64,000 bases of DNA. Source: Phorcus lineatus. Its lineage: Eukaryota > Mollusca > Gastropoda > Trochida > Trochidae. The DNA lies in contig OV121098.1 of NCBI GenBank assembly GCA_921293015.1, forward strand, positions 14,297,016 to 14,361,015. Direction: 5' to 3'. The notes below the pieces were generated by a model. The model was not told where the DNA came from, searched no databases, and saw only the letters and a list, made by a program, of their open reading frames with translations. Positions 47,501 to 61,200 of this stretch are shown piece after piece. Both the position numbers and the translations under genes were made by a program. Numbering within the stretch: the first letter of the stretch is position 1; every line of letters starts with the position of its first letter.

Positions 47501-50500
47501 AATTCCATATTTCTCACTCATCTATGTTTCTATAGTTATATATATATGATTAAAGAATTTGATCAACAACAAAGAATTTGATCAACAACAAAATATTTCT
47601 GCCCACAAGTATCATTTGTTTATTTGTTTTGGATATTGAAATGAGAGTTTTGAATTTGAACTTTCCTACAGAACCCCTCGCTGCACTTGGCAAATAAAGA
47701 TGCCGTTGAATTCGGGACTGAAGACCATCACGGTTGGAGTGATCAAGCCCACCGAGACAGGAAGTCAGATTTCATCCATGTCCTGTAGTGCAGACCCCTG
47801 GTATCTCAATGTGTATACAGGTGAGAATATTGTGCTTAGCCGAGCACTCTGTTATGAATCGGGTATTTTCGTCACTGGCTAATATAAACCCAGTCTGATT
47901 AAAATCACGTGTTCAGGCGAATAAAAGATTCAAAATATTGACTCAACCCAGATTCGAACTCTATCTGTCTAGGCTATCCTCTCCACAATGGTCTGACCGC
48001 AGCCTACTGTAGCGCACTTTCTTACATAAACTCAGCTAACCAATCACAATGCATGCGGCAAAAGCATTCGGTATCAGTAGCAAGGGGCAAGTAACTCCCA
48101 TTTACCATTCTTTAACCTCGATCGCCGCTATACTTATTTTAAACGTGATGATGTGATTGGTTCGCTAATTACTATGTTTCGTCTGTGCTAAACTGGTGTC
48201 AGCACATGCGAGCAGTGAGGCTGCCTGAGGACCGTTGTGGAGAGGAAGATAGAGTCTGTTCGAATCCCGCTAGGGTCATTTTAAAAAAACTTTTATTATT
48301 GGGAACACGGTCGATTTTAAGCAGACTGATTCTGATTCTTGCTGCCAACCAGTCATAATTTCTTTTTTGGTAGCAACGCCCGCTTTGGCAAAAAGTTGCA
48401 ATTCTCACATGATTTCACATAGGATCTGCGTTACAGCAGTCCTGGCAACAAGCACAGAAAAGTATTGGAAATGCGGCAAGGGCTATCTTAGCAAGTCTGG
48501 GGCGGACCTGTTTTCACCTGCAACTTGTTTTCAGTGATTATGTTTGTCCACTTACAGGTAGCCAGATGGTCACCTCAGACAGAGTTAGCCCTCTGTGTCC
48601 AGACAACACGACACAGGACTACAGAGCTTACACACAGGAGTTGTATCTTCCTGCCGATTCTACTCCCATGCGCTCCCCGTCCATCCTGCCAATCTACTAC
48701 TATACAACTAAAGGTAGAAAAGATCAGTTTATTACCCATAAGGTTAATCATAAGTGGTGATATATTTTCAATATGAGCACATGTGCACATATCACTCTTG
48801 CCTAGCGACGATTCTTTCAGCACGAGTTTCCGTATTTTGTTGTCTGTGACATCATAAAACTATTATTTTTGACGTCACTGTAGCCAAAGGAAGCAGGCAG
48901 TATTCTGAATATTTCCATAAATTTTAAATGGAATAGAATCGGTAATAAAGAAATATTGACCTCGGAAATGTGTCATATTACTTTATATGAAAATTTTAAT
49001 ATAACCCTTGCTCTTGCCTGGAAAATACTTAAAATTCTAACTTATTCTTACATTTTTGTAGAAGTCATATGACCTTGACCCTTCTTATGGAATGATCTCT
49101 ATTTAGAATTCAAAACCTAAATACCAAAGATAATAAGGATTGGTATCGGTCCCCATTTCCATATTGCAATATATTGAAAAGCGTACTGCAATATGTATTG
49201 CAATATATTGGTTCTTTTCATATTTTAGTTTTCCCATGTTCTTTTGACTAAATAACAACAATAAGAACAGTAATCAATGCTCAACTGGACGTCCTTTTGT
49301 AAAGAGTATTATTAAGCGACTGCTTTCATACTTTAAACATGGCTTTGCTATTTTCGTTTTGCAAGTTCACACTTTCAGTTAAATCATGGCGTGTTTTCGT
49401 TACGTTTTTCTCCAATTTTAAACAGAAATTATTATTTCTAAAAGCCTGATATATTGGATATTTTCAGAAGACTTTACTGTATGTTTCATGGTGTTTCTGT
49501 ATTGTAATATACCTATATACCAATAAAACCGCGCACCCTTAGAAGATATCACTAATGTGTGATAGAGATGATACTGAAAAACCGCCGATTCTTGATGTTT
49601 TTATTAAAGACGTAAATGATATACTATGAAATGATTGAAAGCAAGTTTGCAACATGTTTTTTTAATTAATCAGAAGCACTGAAGTAAATATTTTGTCTAG
49701 GAAAATTTCATGCATATTCTATAAATATTTTGTCTAGGAAAATTTCATGCATATTCCATAAATATTTTGTCTAGGAAAATTTCATGCATATTCTATAAAT
49801 ATTTTGTCTAGGAAAATTTCATGCATATTCTATAAATATTTTGTCTAGGAAAATTTCATGCATATTCTATGAAGGGATAATTATAAAATCAACAGATCCA
49901 TTAATCAATTAAAAAAAGTAATTGAAAAAACTGATTAGAAAAAAAAGACTTTTTTTTATTTTAGAAGAATTTCGGCCTTTCATTAATTTTTTTTGCACCC
50001 AATGTTTTTTACAGGTATCTGTGATCGGCTCAGCGTCATTCACCTGAACGCCACAACAGAGGTCCACTCTCTTTTCTCGCCCAACAACCCCTACAGCTAC
50101 TGGCCGTAAGTGGAATTCACTCAGTCCCTTACATGTGAAACTTTACATTCTTTTATTAATTTGTTCAATATAGTGACATTTATTTACTTTTATTACTTTT
50201 TATGAAATGTTGGACATTGTGCAGCGACTGCAGGCAAATTGGTTAAAAATTAATAGTTGGAACTATTCTTTAACAGAGAAAGAAAGAAGAGTTTGTTTTT
50301 TATCATTATTCCAGCAATTAGTGAGATATTGATTGCGCAATTTGACTTGTAGCGATTAACAGATCGGTTGCTCCTATGGAGACACATTTACTCTTAAACT
50401 ATTACGGTTACTTTTAGCAAGTCAGGTTATCCAGAATCACATTAATTCAGACTAGAGGGAGAAGAAATCAGACGGGCTGCGGGGGTATGTGAGCCATGCT

Positions 50501-53500
50501 CACTTTTTTCTTGTTTCTCAAATGCAATGCTTTTGTTGGTTTTACAGTCAATAAATTATATATGGCAAGAAAAGGAGTTGATTAATTTGGATAGGAAAAC
50601 TCATAGATGGAACAAATGTCATATCTAGGTAGAGAGAACTCTTTGAATATTTTAATCTCAGAATTTAATCAGACTGCTCAAATAAGATAGTTTTTTGCAT
50701 ACACTGACACCAATTCTCTACAACCTGTGTAAGACTTGTATCACATCAGTATTGATGAAACTATACACTCAGGGTTTCAGAAATCGGTCTATATGTCGGA
50801 CATGTCCAATTGGGAATCCAGTCTGACCAAAAGGATCGGCACACTTTTGGAAATCTAACTAGTAGATCATGCTTTAATTATTATTTCTTTATCATGATTA
50901 TTTTATGAGAAACAATTGTATGTATATATATCTTGTTGTCATTTATATAATATATGTTATTTATGTCATAATCATAATAAAGCAATATCAAAGTTCACTT
51001 CCGATCGACTTAAAAAAGAAATGTCCGACTGGCAAAATTTTGAATCTGCAACCCTGTATACACTTTTATTTCTTGACAACAAAATATTCAAGATAGCAAT
51101 CATTCCAAAGCTATGATTTTATTTGACTCCCATCATAACTTTGTTGCATTGGCACTCAAATGACATGTGAATATGTAACTTTGCGAAACGTTGTCAGACC
51201 ATATGTGCTCTGAAGAACCACTAAACAAGTTTGTATCCCAATAGAGGTAAAGTCTTCAAACTTTTATTCCATGTACAGGAATAACTTTCATGAGACTAAA
51301 CACATTTAATTTGAAAAAAAGTGAAAAATGGAAACTTTTTTTCCTCTCACAGAGAAGAGCACTGCCGCTGGTTAATAAGCACAACTAGCGAGGAGTACAG
51401 AGTCGCGTTTCGTGTGCTCACGTTCTTGTCTGACAGTCCGAGCTCTAGTAATACCCTCCACTCCACGGACAAAGCTCACATTGCCTTCTACGAAGGTGAG
51501 TCACTTTCTGTACTTTGCCGCGCTCCCTTGAAACAATTAACATTGATAGACACTTTTTACAGTCTGTCAGATATACTGACAGAATATTATAGAGTGTAAC
51601 CCAAAGATTATTTGGAAGAAGAGACGGAAAAAGTGTTAAGCAGTCTTACGATGACCCTGACTCTCTCAGGATTCTTAACAATCATTGCCAATTATCAAAA
51701 ATCATTACCAATTATCAACAATCCTCAACAATTATCAACAATCCTTACCAATTATCAACAATCATTACCAATTATCAACAGTCATTACCAATTATCAACA
51801 ATCATTAACAATTGTCAACAGTCATTATCAATTATTCACAATCATTAACAATTGTCAACAGTCATCAATTATCAACAATCATTACCAATTATCAACAATC
51901 ATTACCAATCATTGACAGTCCTCAACAATTATCGACAATCCTCAACAATTACCGACAATCTTCAACAATTAACAACAATTATTACCAATTATCAACAATC
52001 ATTACCAATTGTTAACAATTATCAACAATCATTTACAATTATTCACAATCCTCAACAATATTCAACAACCATTACCAATTATCAACAATCATTACCAATT
52101 ATCGACAATCCTCAACAATTACCAACAATAATTAACAATTATTCACAATCATTAACAATTATTTAACAATTATAAACAATTATCAACAATCATTTACAGT
52201 TATTATCAATTAATAACAATCATTAACAATGTTTAAACCTTGTATTTCTTAAGACCAACTAAATGATCTAGAAATAATAAATATTTCGTTATTATACAAG
52301 GGGCAGGTACAATGTTTTCTGTTTAATGAAAGTTGTAGTATAGATATGCTTATTTATTGATACATGATGATACTCAAGGTACAGGTAAACCGTTTTTATA
52401 AAAATTGAAATAATATTGATGCTCATTTATTGAACGACATGATATTCCAGGTTCCTCATCATCTTCTTCACGTCTACTCCTTCGGTCACCAGGCCGAGGG
52501 ACTGACTGGATCGTATCGAGGAAGACCAGCCTCTTCATCGAGTTCAAATCCTTTCAGGAGGGGGGGACGTTCGAGATCCTCTTCAAGGCCGCCCGCAATG
52601 GTGAGTAAAATAGGAAGAGTTGGAGGACGACTATATGTTGATAGGGAGGCCTTTGGACAAGAAGAGGGTTGAATGAATTCTCTTACAATATGTAAAACTG
52701 TCAACTCCCCCCGCAAAGCATAAGTTGTGCCATACTCGAACACTGGGTAATTCAAGTCTTGCTGTCACTTGTCATAATCAAGGGTCCAGGTCCACAATCC
52801 TTCAAATCCAAGTTGGTGTTGGCGACCTTCGTTGATATCTTTCTGATTGGACAGTCAAGTCAGAATGCAGTACGCTGTAAAGCTTGCACAGACAAGGTTG
52901 AAGATAATGAGTACATTTCCAATTTCAGATTCCTCCTGCAACAAAGAACTGGAGGCCACCGGTTCCTCCCAAAGTCTCTCCTCTCCTGGTTTCCCTGTCC
53001 AGACTGACCGGTCAGTTCAGTTCATTTCATCCATTGTCATCCAATTCATGTCTTACTTGTCTTTACTTTGTGAGGGCGGATTGAATTTTAAGTGGTTAAA
53101 AAATGCCAGGGTGCCCATATCTGAAAAGATTACGGTCACACTGTAGTTTAAAACTTTGTTTCGCTTCTGGCGCTCCATTCTAAAACTTTTTGACTCAAAA
53201 ACTTTAATAAAAAAACAGCAAGTTATCTGGACTTTGTTTCTATGCAGAGAATGACTTTTGAAAACAATACGATTTGAATACTTGATGTTTGGTATGAAAT
53301 ACAGGTTCTCCGAATGCTGGTGGTTGTTGTCGTCTCCGAAGAAGGATCAAGTCGTGTTTGTCGAGGTGCTCGAGACAGGCTTCAATCTGGTTCTTTTGTA
53401 CCGGACATGTGACAACGAATATGTGGAGGCTTACGATGGTATGCCTTATATTTAAATAACTCTCTAGATACACTTGTCACAAAGAGTCAAGAGCTCTGGA

Positions 53501-55200
53501 ATCGGCAAATCAAAGTCATGAAAGGGGGGAAGGGAGGGGTTGCTATTGAAAGTTATAACATTCCATCAAGGGTGACATAGGGATATATCATTCCCGCGAA
53601 AGGTTTTATGCAATGAGCGGAACCTTTCGCGGGTATAATATATCCCCATGTCACCCTTGACGGAATGTTATAACAAATTTATCTAACCAAATGTGCATAG
53701 TATTATTAAATAGACAAACAGAAATGAACAACACCCATGGCCTGATCATGTGACTGATTGATTGACATGGAAGCACGCTTTACTCATGTAGCGGGGTATA
53801 AGGGATGTAACGGTGTATATGGATATTTCTTTAGGGTCACGTGGACCAATCAGAGATTGGCATTCTTACATGAGGTAGGATAATATCAGACGTCATGTTG
53901 ATAAAATTTCCTTTTCTACCATAGGTAAAGACTCCAGTGAGGGTAAGATTATTCGGTGGTGTGGGACCGAAACGCCAAAGTTTGTGAGCAGCGGTCGGTA
54001 CCTCTTCCTACAGTACAAGACTGGGAGCTTCAACACCAGCAGAGGGTTTCTTCTGTCATACGTCACTCGCAACAGTAAGGCATTTCTTACTATTTATTGA
54101 CACTTATCTCTTTGAGCTCTCACCTTGACAGATGAGTGCACTTTGTTATGTCAAAGTTATTCAAGTATCTGAGGCTACTTGGTCTTACGTCATGGATGAT
54201 CATATGGCATGGCGACTACAGATTCTGAAAATGTCCACATTTTCTCATTCTGAACCAACTTTGCTTATTCTCTCTCCACAGCGGTTTTCTTGAATGGCTA
54301 TAGCCCAGAAGCTGAAGTTATGTCTTTGCTTTGATTCATGTAACTGCATTTTGAATCCAAGGAACGTTCAGTGTTCAAAGATGTACGCTTTTTTTTTAAA
54401 CATAGTTAAGAATGACAAGCCTTGGATATTTTTAACTTTTATCAACTGGTGTTTATGTCTTTGATATTGGAAGGATGAGATTCTTTTTCAGGAAGGGATC
54501 CTCCTTGGGGTACTACTGCATAAAAATCTGTATTTCTTGCTATATGACAGGTTGTGACTATTTTTTTAATAAAAAATATACAAAAAACCACTCAAAACGT
54601 GTTTTTGTACATTTCACCACCCTAACAGGGCCACCTACCCTGGCGATAACCGTTCCGCCAGGGTCGGTAACTCTATTAGCAAACCACTTATCAATCTGTC
54701 ATTGAAGAGGAAGGAGGTGTGTCTTCGGTATTCAAAGTTGCTAAGTTTCTAAAGAAAAAAAGACAATGGAAAAAGAGTCAAATGTATGGTAACCTTTATT
54801 ACTAAATGTAGTTTAGAATAGGTTCGCATTATCGCATTCCATCGCGTTGTGACTTAGGCTTTTCCCAACCATTTCGAGCCACGTGCTTCGTCTTTGCGCG
54901 GGAAAAGAGACAAACATGGCGGATTCTCGAAGATTGTTTTTCCCGACTAGGTGGAAAATAGATATCTTTCGTTTGGAATCAGTCGTTGTTTTGCACTTGA
55001 TGTTATTATTATTATTATTAATAAGCATCTTTTACGTCGATGGCGATTGTTTTCACCTGGTTTTTTAACTTGATGAAAACTTCCGTTGATCGATGGGCAA
55101 GCCATGGTTTTTACATGCTCTTTTTGTTTCAGGCTGTGAGTGTAGTGCTTGCTTTTGTATGCTTCTCACTATTATCTCGCGGCCGTTATGTTCTCTATAG

Positions 55201-55265
<65 letters not shown>

Positions 55266-58200
55266 CTTAGATTACACTTGCACTTCCCCTTCCCCTTTTA
55301 GTTCTTTCAACTGTTTCTTTTATGTTTGGCTTACAGTCATTCAAGAAATGCGTTGATTGCGGGGCTAATATCCCCCAGGCTGATGGCCATGAGGCTTGTT
55401 TGCCTTGTCTGGTGACGAGAGGTCACGCGGACAGCTGTTCCCTCTGCAACGGCTTCTGTGCCAAGACGAAGAAGAAGAGGCAGGCAGATACCATCTTCTA
55501 TAAGGGGATGCTGGAGGCGGGGCAGGAGCTGAGAGGACTGACCCCCCTGTCGAAAAAAGGTGGTAAGGGTAAAGGCAAGAAGACAGTACGTTCCCCCCCG
55601 ATCCCATCTGAAGAAAGCTCAGATTCGGAGGTGGTGGGGGCGGATGTCTGCCACTAGGGCCCTCCCAATTGCACCATCACTAGACGCAATTAATTCACTA
55701 ATTGAGGGGCAAATGAAGGGCCTAATGGGGGAACTTATGTCCGAGCTCCGTAAGGAGTTTAGGTCGGAGGTTCCCCCGGCGGGTTCGGATGCCCGGCCGA
55801 CCGGTTCCCTCGGGGCCGTCGTCGGTTCAGGTTCCAGAGCTAACCCGGGCAGGGGCCCGGGTGATGCACTGATGATACCGGAGCAGCGGCCCAGCACTAG
55901 CCGGGTTCCTAGCTGCACTGTGACACGGGACCCCCCGAATGACCTCGGTACCGCCGAGGGGTCGGGGGGAACCGGTAACCCCAAGAGCCGAGACCTGGGC
56001 GCTTCGGCGTCGGGGTCCGCGTCTGGACTCAGGCCTCGGGCTCCTTCTTTGGAACAGCAGGAAGAGGCAGGGTCGCGGTTCCGTATTCCCTTTCTTCCTT
56101 CATCTACTGTTTCGGGGGGTCCTTCAGATACCTTGTCCGTTCAGGACACTGAGGGTACTGAGGATTCCTCGGAGGAGGAGATGGAGGTCGATGGGGGTGC
56201 GGAGCGTGACCCGGCTGACCTTCCCATTTCTGTAGCCTTGAGGGGGGTGCGCGATAAGTTCGCGGCCGCCTTCCCTCAGGTGGTTGTTCCCGAGAAGGAG
56301 TCAGATGCTGCTGAGTTCCGGCTTCCCGGCGGGGCCTTCGCAAAACGCAAGGCACCGCAGACGCTGCTCCGCATTCTCGAAAGCTTGAGGGCTGATGCGA
56401 TCACGCCTCTCCTGTCGGGTACCCGCACGAGATTCGATCTTCCCGAACTCAACAGGAGGTACCCTATAGGGGAGGTGGGGTTGTTTGATGTCCCTCAGGT
56501 CGACGACGATGTGTTGACATCAGTCAACCCGGACGCCATTGGGCTTCCGGGCCGGCAGGTGCCCCTCTTCAAGCACCAGGATCAGATGCTCAAGCGCACG
56601 TTCCGCTCCTTTGAGGAGATGTTTCGGAATGCGGCTCAGGATCGCGGTGCATTCAGCCTACCTGGCCTCCATGCTGTCTGAAGGGTCGGAGCAGTCCAAA
56701 AAGGCACAGTCCGAAACGGTACTGCTCCAAAGGCAATTGACTGAGGTCTCTAGTTACCTGTGATGGCCGCAGTGATGGGGCTGCGGAGGCTCTGGCTGAG
56801 CTGTTCTTCGCTCCCACAGCCGACTCAGAATGCACTGCTTGCCCTCCCCTTCGAACTGGGTCAAACCCTGTTCCTGGGATCGGCGACAGTGATCAAGGAC
56901 TTTGCGGAACGGCTGGATAGGGCCAAAGCCGCCCAAGGCGGCTCTGGTTCTGCCGGGAAGCGTAAGTCCCCCCTGGAAGGCCTCCCGCAGGGACCGCCGC
57001 CTAAAGTCGGAACTTGGTGGACATCTTCGCTCCAACCAGGCTCTGGCAGGGGAGGTCAGCCAGGGAAGAGAGGCAAGAGCAGAAGGGGCATGCAGGCTAA
57101 GGGCCAGCAGCCTTTTCGGGGGAGAGGGGGCTCCAACCAGGGCTCCTAATCCCTCCTCTGCTCGAACCGGAGAGCTGTCAGGGGGCCGGAGTGCCGCCGG
57201 TTGCAGGGATCCGTTGCCTCTGTCCAGAGTTACCAGTAGGGGGCAGACTCTCCCACTTCCTGTCAGACTGGGAGAGAGTCACGTCAAATCCCTGGGCCCT
57301 GTCCACACTCAGGGACGGACATTTGCCTCTTTGGAAGCATGGGCCACCTTCGTTTACCGGAGTGAGGCGCACCCCGGTGTCATCCTCCCCGGAGAAGGCG
57401 GAAATCCTCAGGGCCGAAGTCGCAGCTCTGCTCGACAAGGCGGCCATAGAGGTGGTCCCGAGGGGCCAGGAAGAGACCAGGTATTACTCGACTTACTTCC
57501 TGGTCACCAAGAAGGACGGAGGGTTCCGACCAATCTTGAATCTCAAGTACTTGAACAAGATGATGGAGGTTCCATCGTTCAAGATGGAGACTCTGAGGTC
57601 GGTGATAGCATTGGTAGAGTCGGGAGATTGGCTGTCGTCAATCGACCTCAAGGATGCGTACCTCCATGTCCCAATGCACCCCCAGTTCAAGCAATACCTA
57701 AGGTTTGCCTTCGACGAGGTGTGTTACCAGTTTCGTGTGCTCCCCTTCGGCATCTCAACGGCGCCAAGGGTGTTCACCAAACTGATGCTGATTCCTGCGC
57801 AGGTAGCCAGGTCCAAGGGCAGGTGCTGTCACCCGTACCTGGACGATTGGTTGGTCAGGGCCCTGTCGCGAGTGGGGAATCAGGAGGCCACCCAGGAGAT
57901 TTTGGACATTCTGCTCAGGCTGGGTTGGATTATAAACATGAAGAAATCAGGCCTCACCCCCACCCAGGACTTAGTGTTCTTGGGGGCTCGGTTCGACACG
58001 GCGAGGGGGCTAGTTTCACTGGCCCCCGACCGAGTAACCGAAGTGATTCAGACCACGCAGCAGTTCTTGCTGTCACCTGCACACTCCGCGAGGACATGGC
58101 TCCGGTTGCTGGGGAATATGGCCGCGACGGTGGACGTGGTCTGGAGAGCTCGGTTGAGGATGAGACCAGTCCAACAAGCTTTAGCAGGACTGTGGTATCA

Positions 58201-61200
58201 TGCCGAGAGCCTGGAGGAATCAGTAGCCATACCGGAGTGGCTTTCCACTCATCTGGAATGGTGGCTGAAGGAGGACAACCTCACAAGGGGTCTACCTTTG
58301 GTGACTCCGGTGCCCGAGGTAACGGTTCAGATGGACGCTTCCCTCTCAGGTTGGGGGGAGTCCTGAGGGACCACTCAGCTTCTGGCCTGTGGTCTCCGGA
58401 CGAGTCCAAGGAGCACATCAATGTGCTGGAACTGAGGGCGGTGAGGAACGTTTTCGAACACTTCCTCCACTTGGTAAGGGGTCAAGTAGTGCGTCTGGAA
58501 ATGGACAATCAGACAGCTATAACTTACATCGCAAAGCAGGGGGGAACGGTGTCTCCAGCTCTCCTCCAGGAGGCGTGGCAGTTCCTTCTCTGGTGCGACC
58601 GGTTCAACATTCGGGTGATACCGGTGTACCTCCCGGGAGTGGACAACGTCCGAGCCGACGCCTTGTCCTGGCGCATTCTTGCACCACACGAATGGATGCT
58701 CCACCGGGAGATAATCGGGCTTATCTCCCAGTTGTACGGGTCGTTCCAGGTGGATCTGTTTGCGTCCGGAGTGACCAATCAGACACCGGTGTTCTTCTCC
58801 AGGATACCAGACCCAAACGCTCTGGCATCAGACGCCTTCGCGATAGACTGGACCGGCAGGGTGCTATGGGCGTTTCCGCCAATGCCCCTGATTCCCAGGG
58901 TTCTGTCGCAGGTAGGCAAGCAGCCTCCACAGCTGTTGGTCCTCATGACACCGCTGTGGACGGCCAAGAGTTGGTTTCCGTCAGTACTCGGATATCTGGT
59001 ACAGCTTCCTGTACTGTTACCATGTCTGCCAGATCTACTGACGCAGGAAGGGGCACCGCACCCGAATCCAAGGATTCAGTGGGTGGCCTGGCCTCTGTCC
59101 GGAATCCAGGAGAGCGGTCGGTATTCCTGCATGAGTTGCAGACACAATACTGGCTTCGAGGAGGGATTCAACGAACATTCAGTATGAAGATAGATGGGCC
59201 TGTTATGCGCGCTGGTGTGGCAGTCGAGGGATTCTCGATCCCTTTTCTGCGGGCCTAGTGCCGGTATTGGAGTTCCTATAGTCCCGACTGGATGATGGCT
59301 TAGCGGCCTCTACAGTCAGGGGGTACTCTACCGCTATTTCAGCATTCCATGTACCAGTGGATGGCACCCTCTTGGGTAGTCATCCTATGGTCCAGCGCTT
59401 CTTAGCAGGTGTGGACAGGATTAGACCGCCTATTCGGCGGGTCAGTCCTACCTGGGAGTTGGCACATGTACTGGACTGGCTGTCAGGGCCTTCGTTCAGG
59501 GACCCTAGTGCCATTTCCTTGCAGTTATTGACGTGGAAGACGGCCTTTTTAGTGGCGGTCACGTCGGGCAGGCGGGTAGGAGATATCCACGCGATGTCTT
59601 CGGATCCCGAGCTGACTGTCTTTCACAGAGACCGAGTCAGCATTAGGCTGCCAGACTCGTACCGTCCAAAGGTTGATCATGCCTTCCATGTATCTGCCCC
59701 GATAGAGCTGCCAGCAATGATGCAACCAGCGGCTTCAGGGGTGAGGTGGGCGCAACCCCACATCTTAGATGTGCGTCGCACCCTCAAACTTTACATCAAA
59801 AGAACTAAAGAAATCCGTAAGGATAAGCAGTTGTTTTGCTGCTACGGCGGGAATAAGTCCGGCCTACCAGCCTCAAAGCAGACCATCTCAAGATGGATAG
59901 TATCGGCTATTTATCTGGGGTACGTCCATAAGGGACCCGGAGGGTTTGAAGGCCCATTCGGTTAGGGCGGTGGCAACCTCTAAGGCTTATGCAGCGGCTC
60001 TGCCCATTGAAGAGATCTGCTCCGCCGCTATTTGGAGCCGGCCTAGCACGTTCATCAGACATTACCAGTTAGACAAGCACTCAAGTGAGCGTGCTCGGTT
60101 TGGCAAGTCTGTTCTTTCCAGTGGGCAGAGTCGTGCACCCTCTAGCTGATTGGGCTTTCGGGTTATGGTTTTTACGGTAGTTGTTGTACTAATGTACTAA
60201 CTTCTAACAACAAGTGCACCTTATGGGCCCTGGCGGCAGACACCCGGGGGGTGTTGTCTTCAGGGGTAATTGGTCAGTTAAAAGAAGTCCCCTAGTTCCT
60301 TCTTTCAAAAAAGAGGAGGGTGGGAGCGTTTTGGGCTAAATGTCATAAGCAGGCTTGTTTGGCCAGTATGAGTAGGTCCCAGGGTCAGTGCCTGGAAGCA
60401 GTCCCTACGGCAGAAAGACTCATGAGATCTGGTGAGTGTAATTTACACTTTTTCCCTCTTGTTAAGGGTTACTTAAAGCTGCAGACAGAAAGCCACTGCC
60501 AGGGAATTTGTCTCTGGGAGTCTCTTTTATGAAGTAGTACCCCAAGGAGGATCCCTTCCTGAAAAAGAATCAAACAAACCTGCAGAGGTTTCTGATTCTT
60601 TGAAGGGGATCCTCCTTGGGGTACAGCCACCCACCTCCCCTTATTCTGTCTGGCTATGCTAGATTGATAAGTGGCGGAACGGTTATCGCCAGGGTAGGGG
60701 GCCCTGTTAGGGTGGTGAAATGTACAAAAACACGTTTTGAGTGGTTTTTTGTATATTTTTTATTAAAAAAATAGTCACAACCTGTCATATAGCAAAAAAT
60801 ACAGATTTTATGCAGTAGTACCCCAAGGAGGATCCCCTTCAAAGAATCAGAAACCTCTGCAGGTTTGTTCGAATTTCTATTTCATCTATAATTTGAAGCT
60901 GATCTATTTTACAGTGACCATCACGAAATGTGGCTCATCCCTCAAGGCTATGAACTCTCCAGCCTACCTCTCCTCGCCCAACTGGCCGCAGAACTACAAG
61001 CAGTGAGTTCACCAGACTGTGTCCTTGTTCCTTTGCGGTCCCTTCTGTATTCATCATTCCCTGAATCAAACTTTATAAAGGCAGTTATATTATGGAGTAG
61101 TAGTGGTTGTTTCTGACAATAAACAGTTTCAAATTGTGATCTATGATGGAAAGCTGGACAATGACACTTGCCAATGATTTCGTGTAATTTGGGAAACTAA

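Larger units (their letters stand above)
54479..60869 (+). mobile_element. DIRS-type tyrosine-recombinase retrotransposon with inverted ends and internal complementary region
   Basis: Inverted terminal repeats of about 180-220 bp (54479-54701 and about 60664-60869; core CGATAACCGTTCCGCCA and its inverse), and an internal region (about 60540-60625) complementary to both outer ends joined back to back, as in DIRS1 elements. Gene order gag, RT/RNase H/MT-like, tyrosine recombinase. It lies in gene 2 intron 18, in the sense direction, with no integrase or target duplication seen. Several frameshifts suggest it is inactive. Confidence 0.88.

Noticed and set aside
49687-49871. CRISPR-like array
   Set aside because: Units are directly abutting with no variable spacers, and this is a eukaryotic intron.
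51612-52166. Plus-strand Gln/Leu/Ser repeat frames
   Set aside because: Products of the 18-20 bp intronic tandem repeat.
56902-58350. First two thirds of the 761-residue plus-strand frame
   Set aside because: The RT motifs lie in the other frame (57191-58366), so this part is a shadow; only the part after about 58350 is real (RNase H region).
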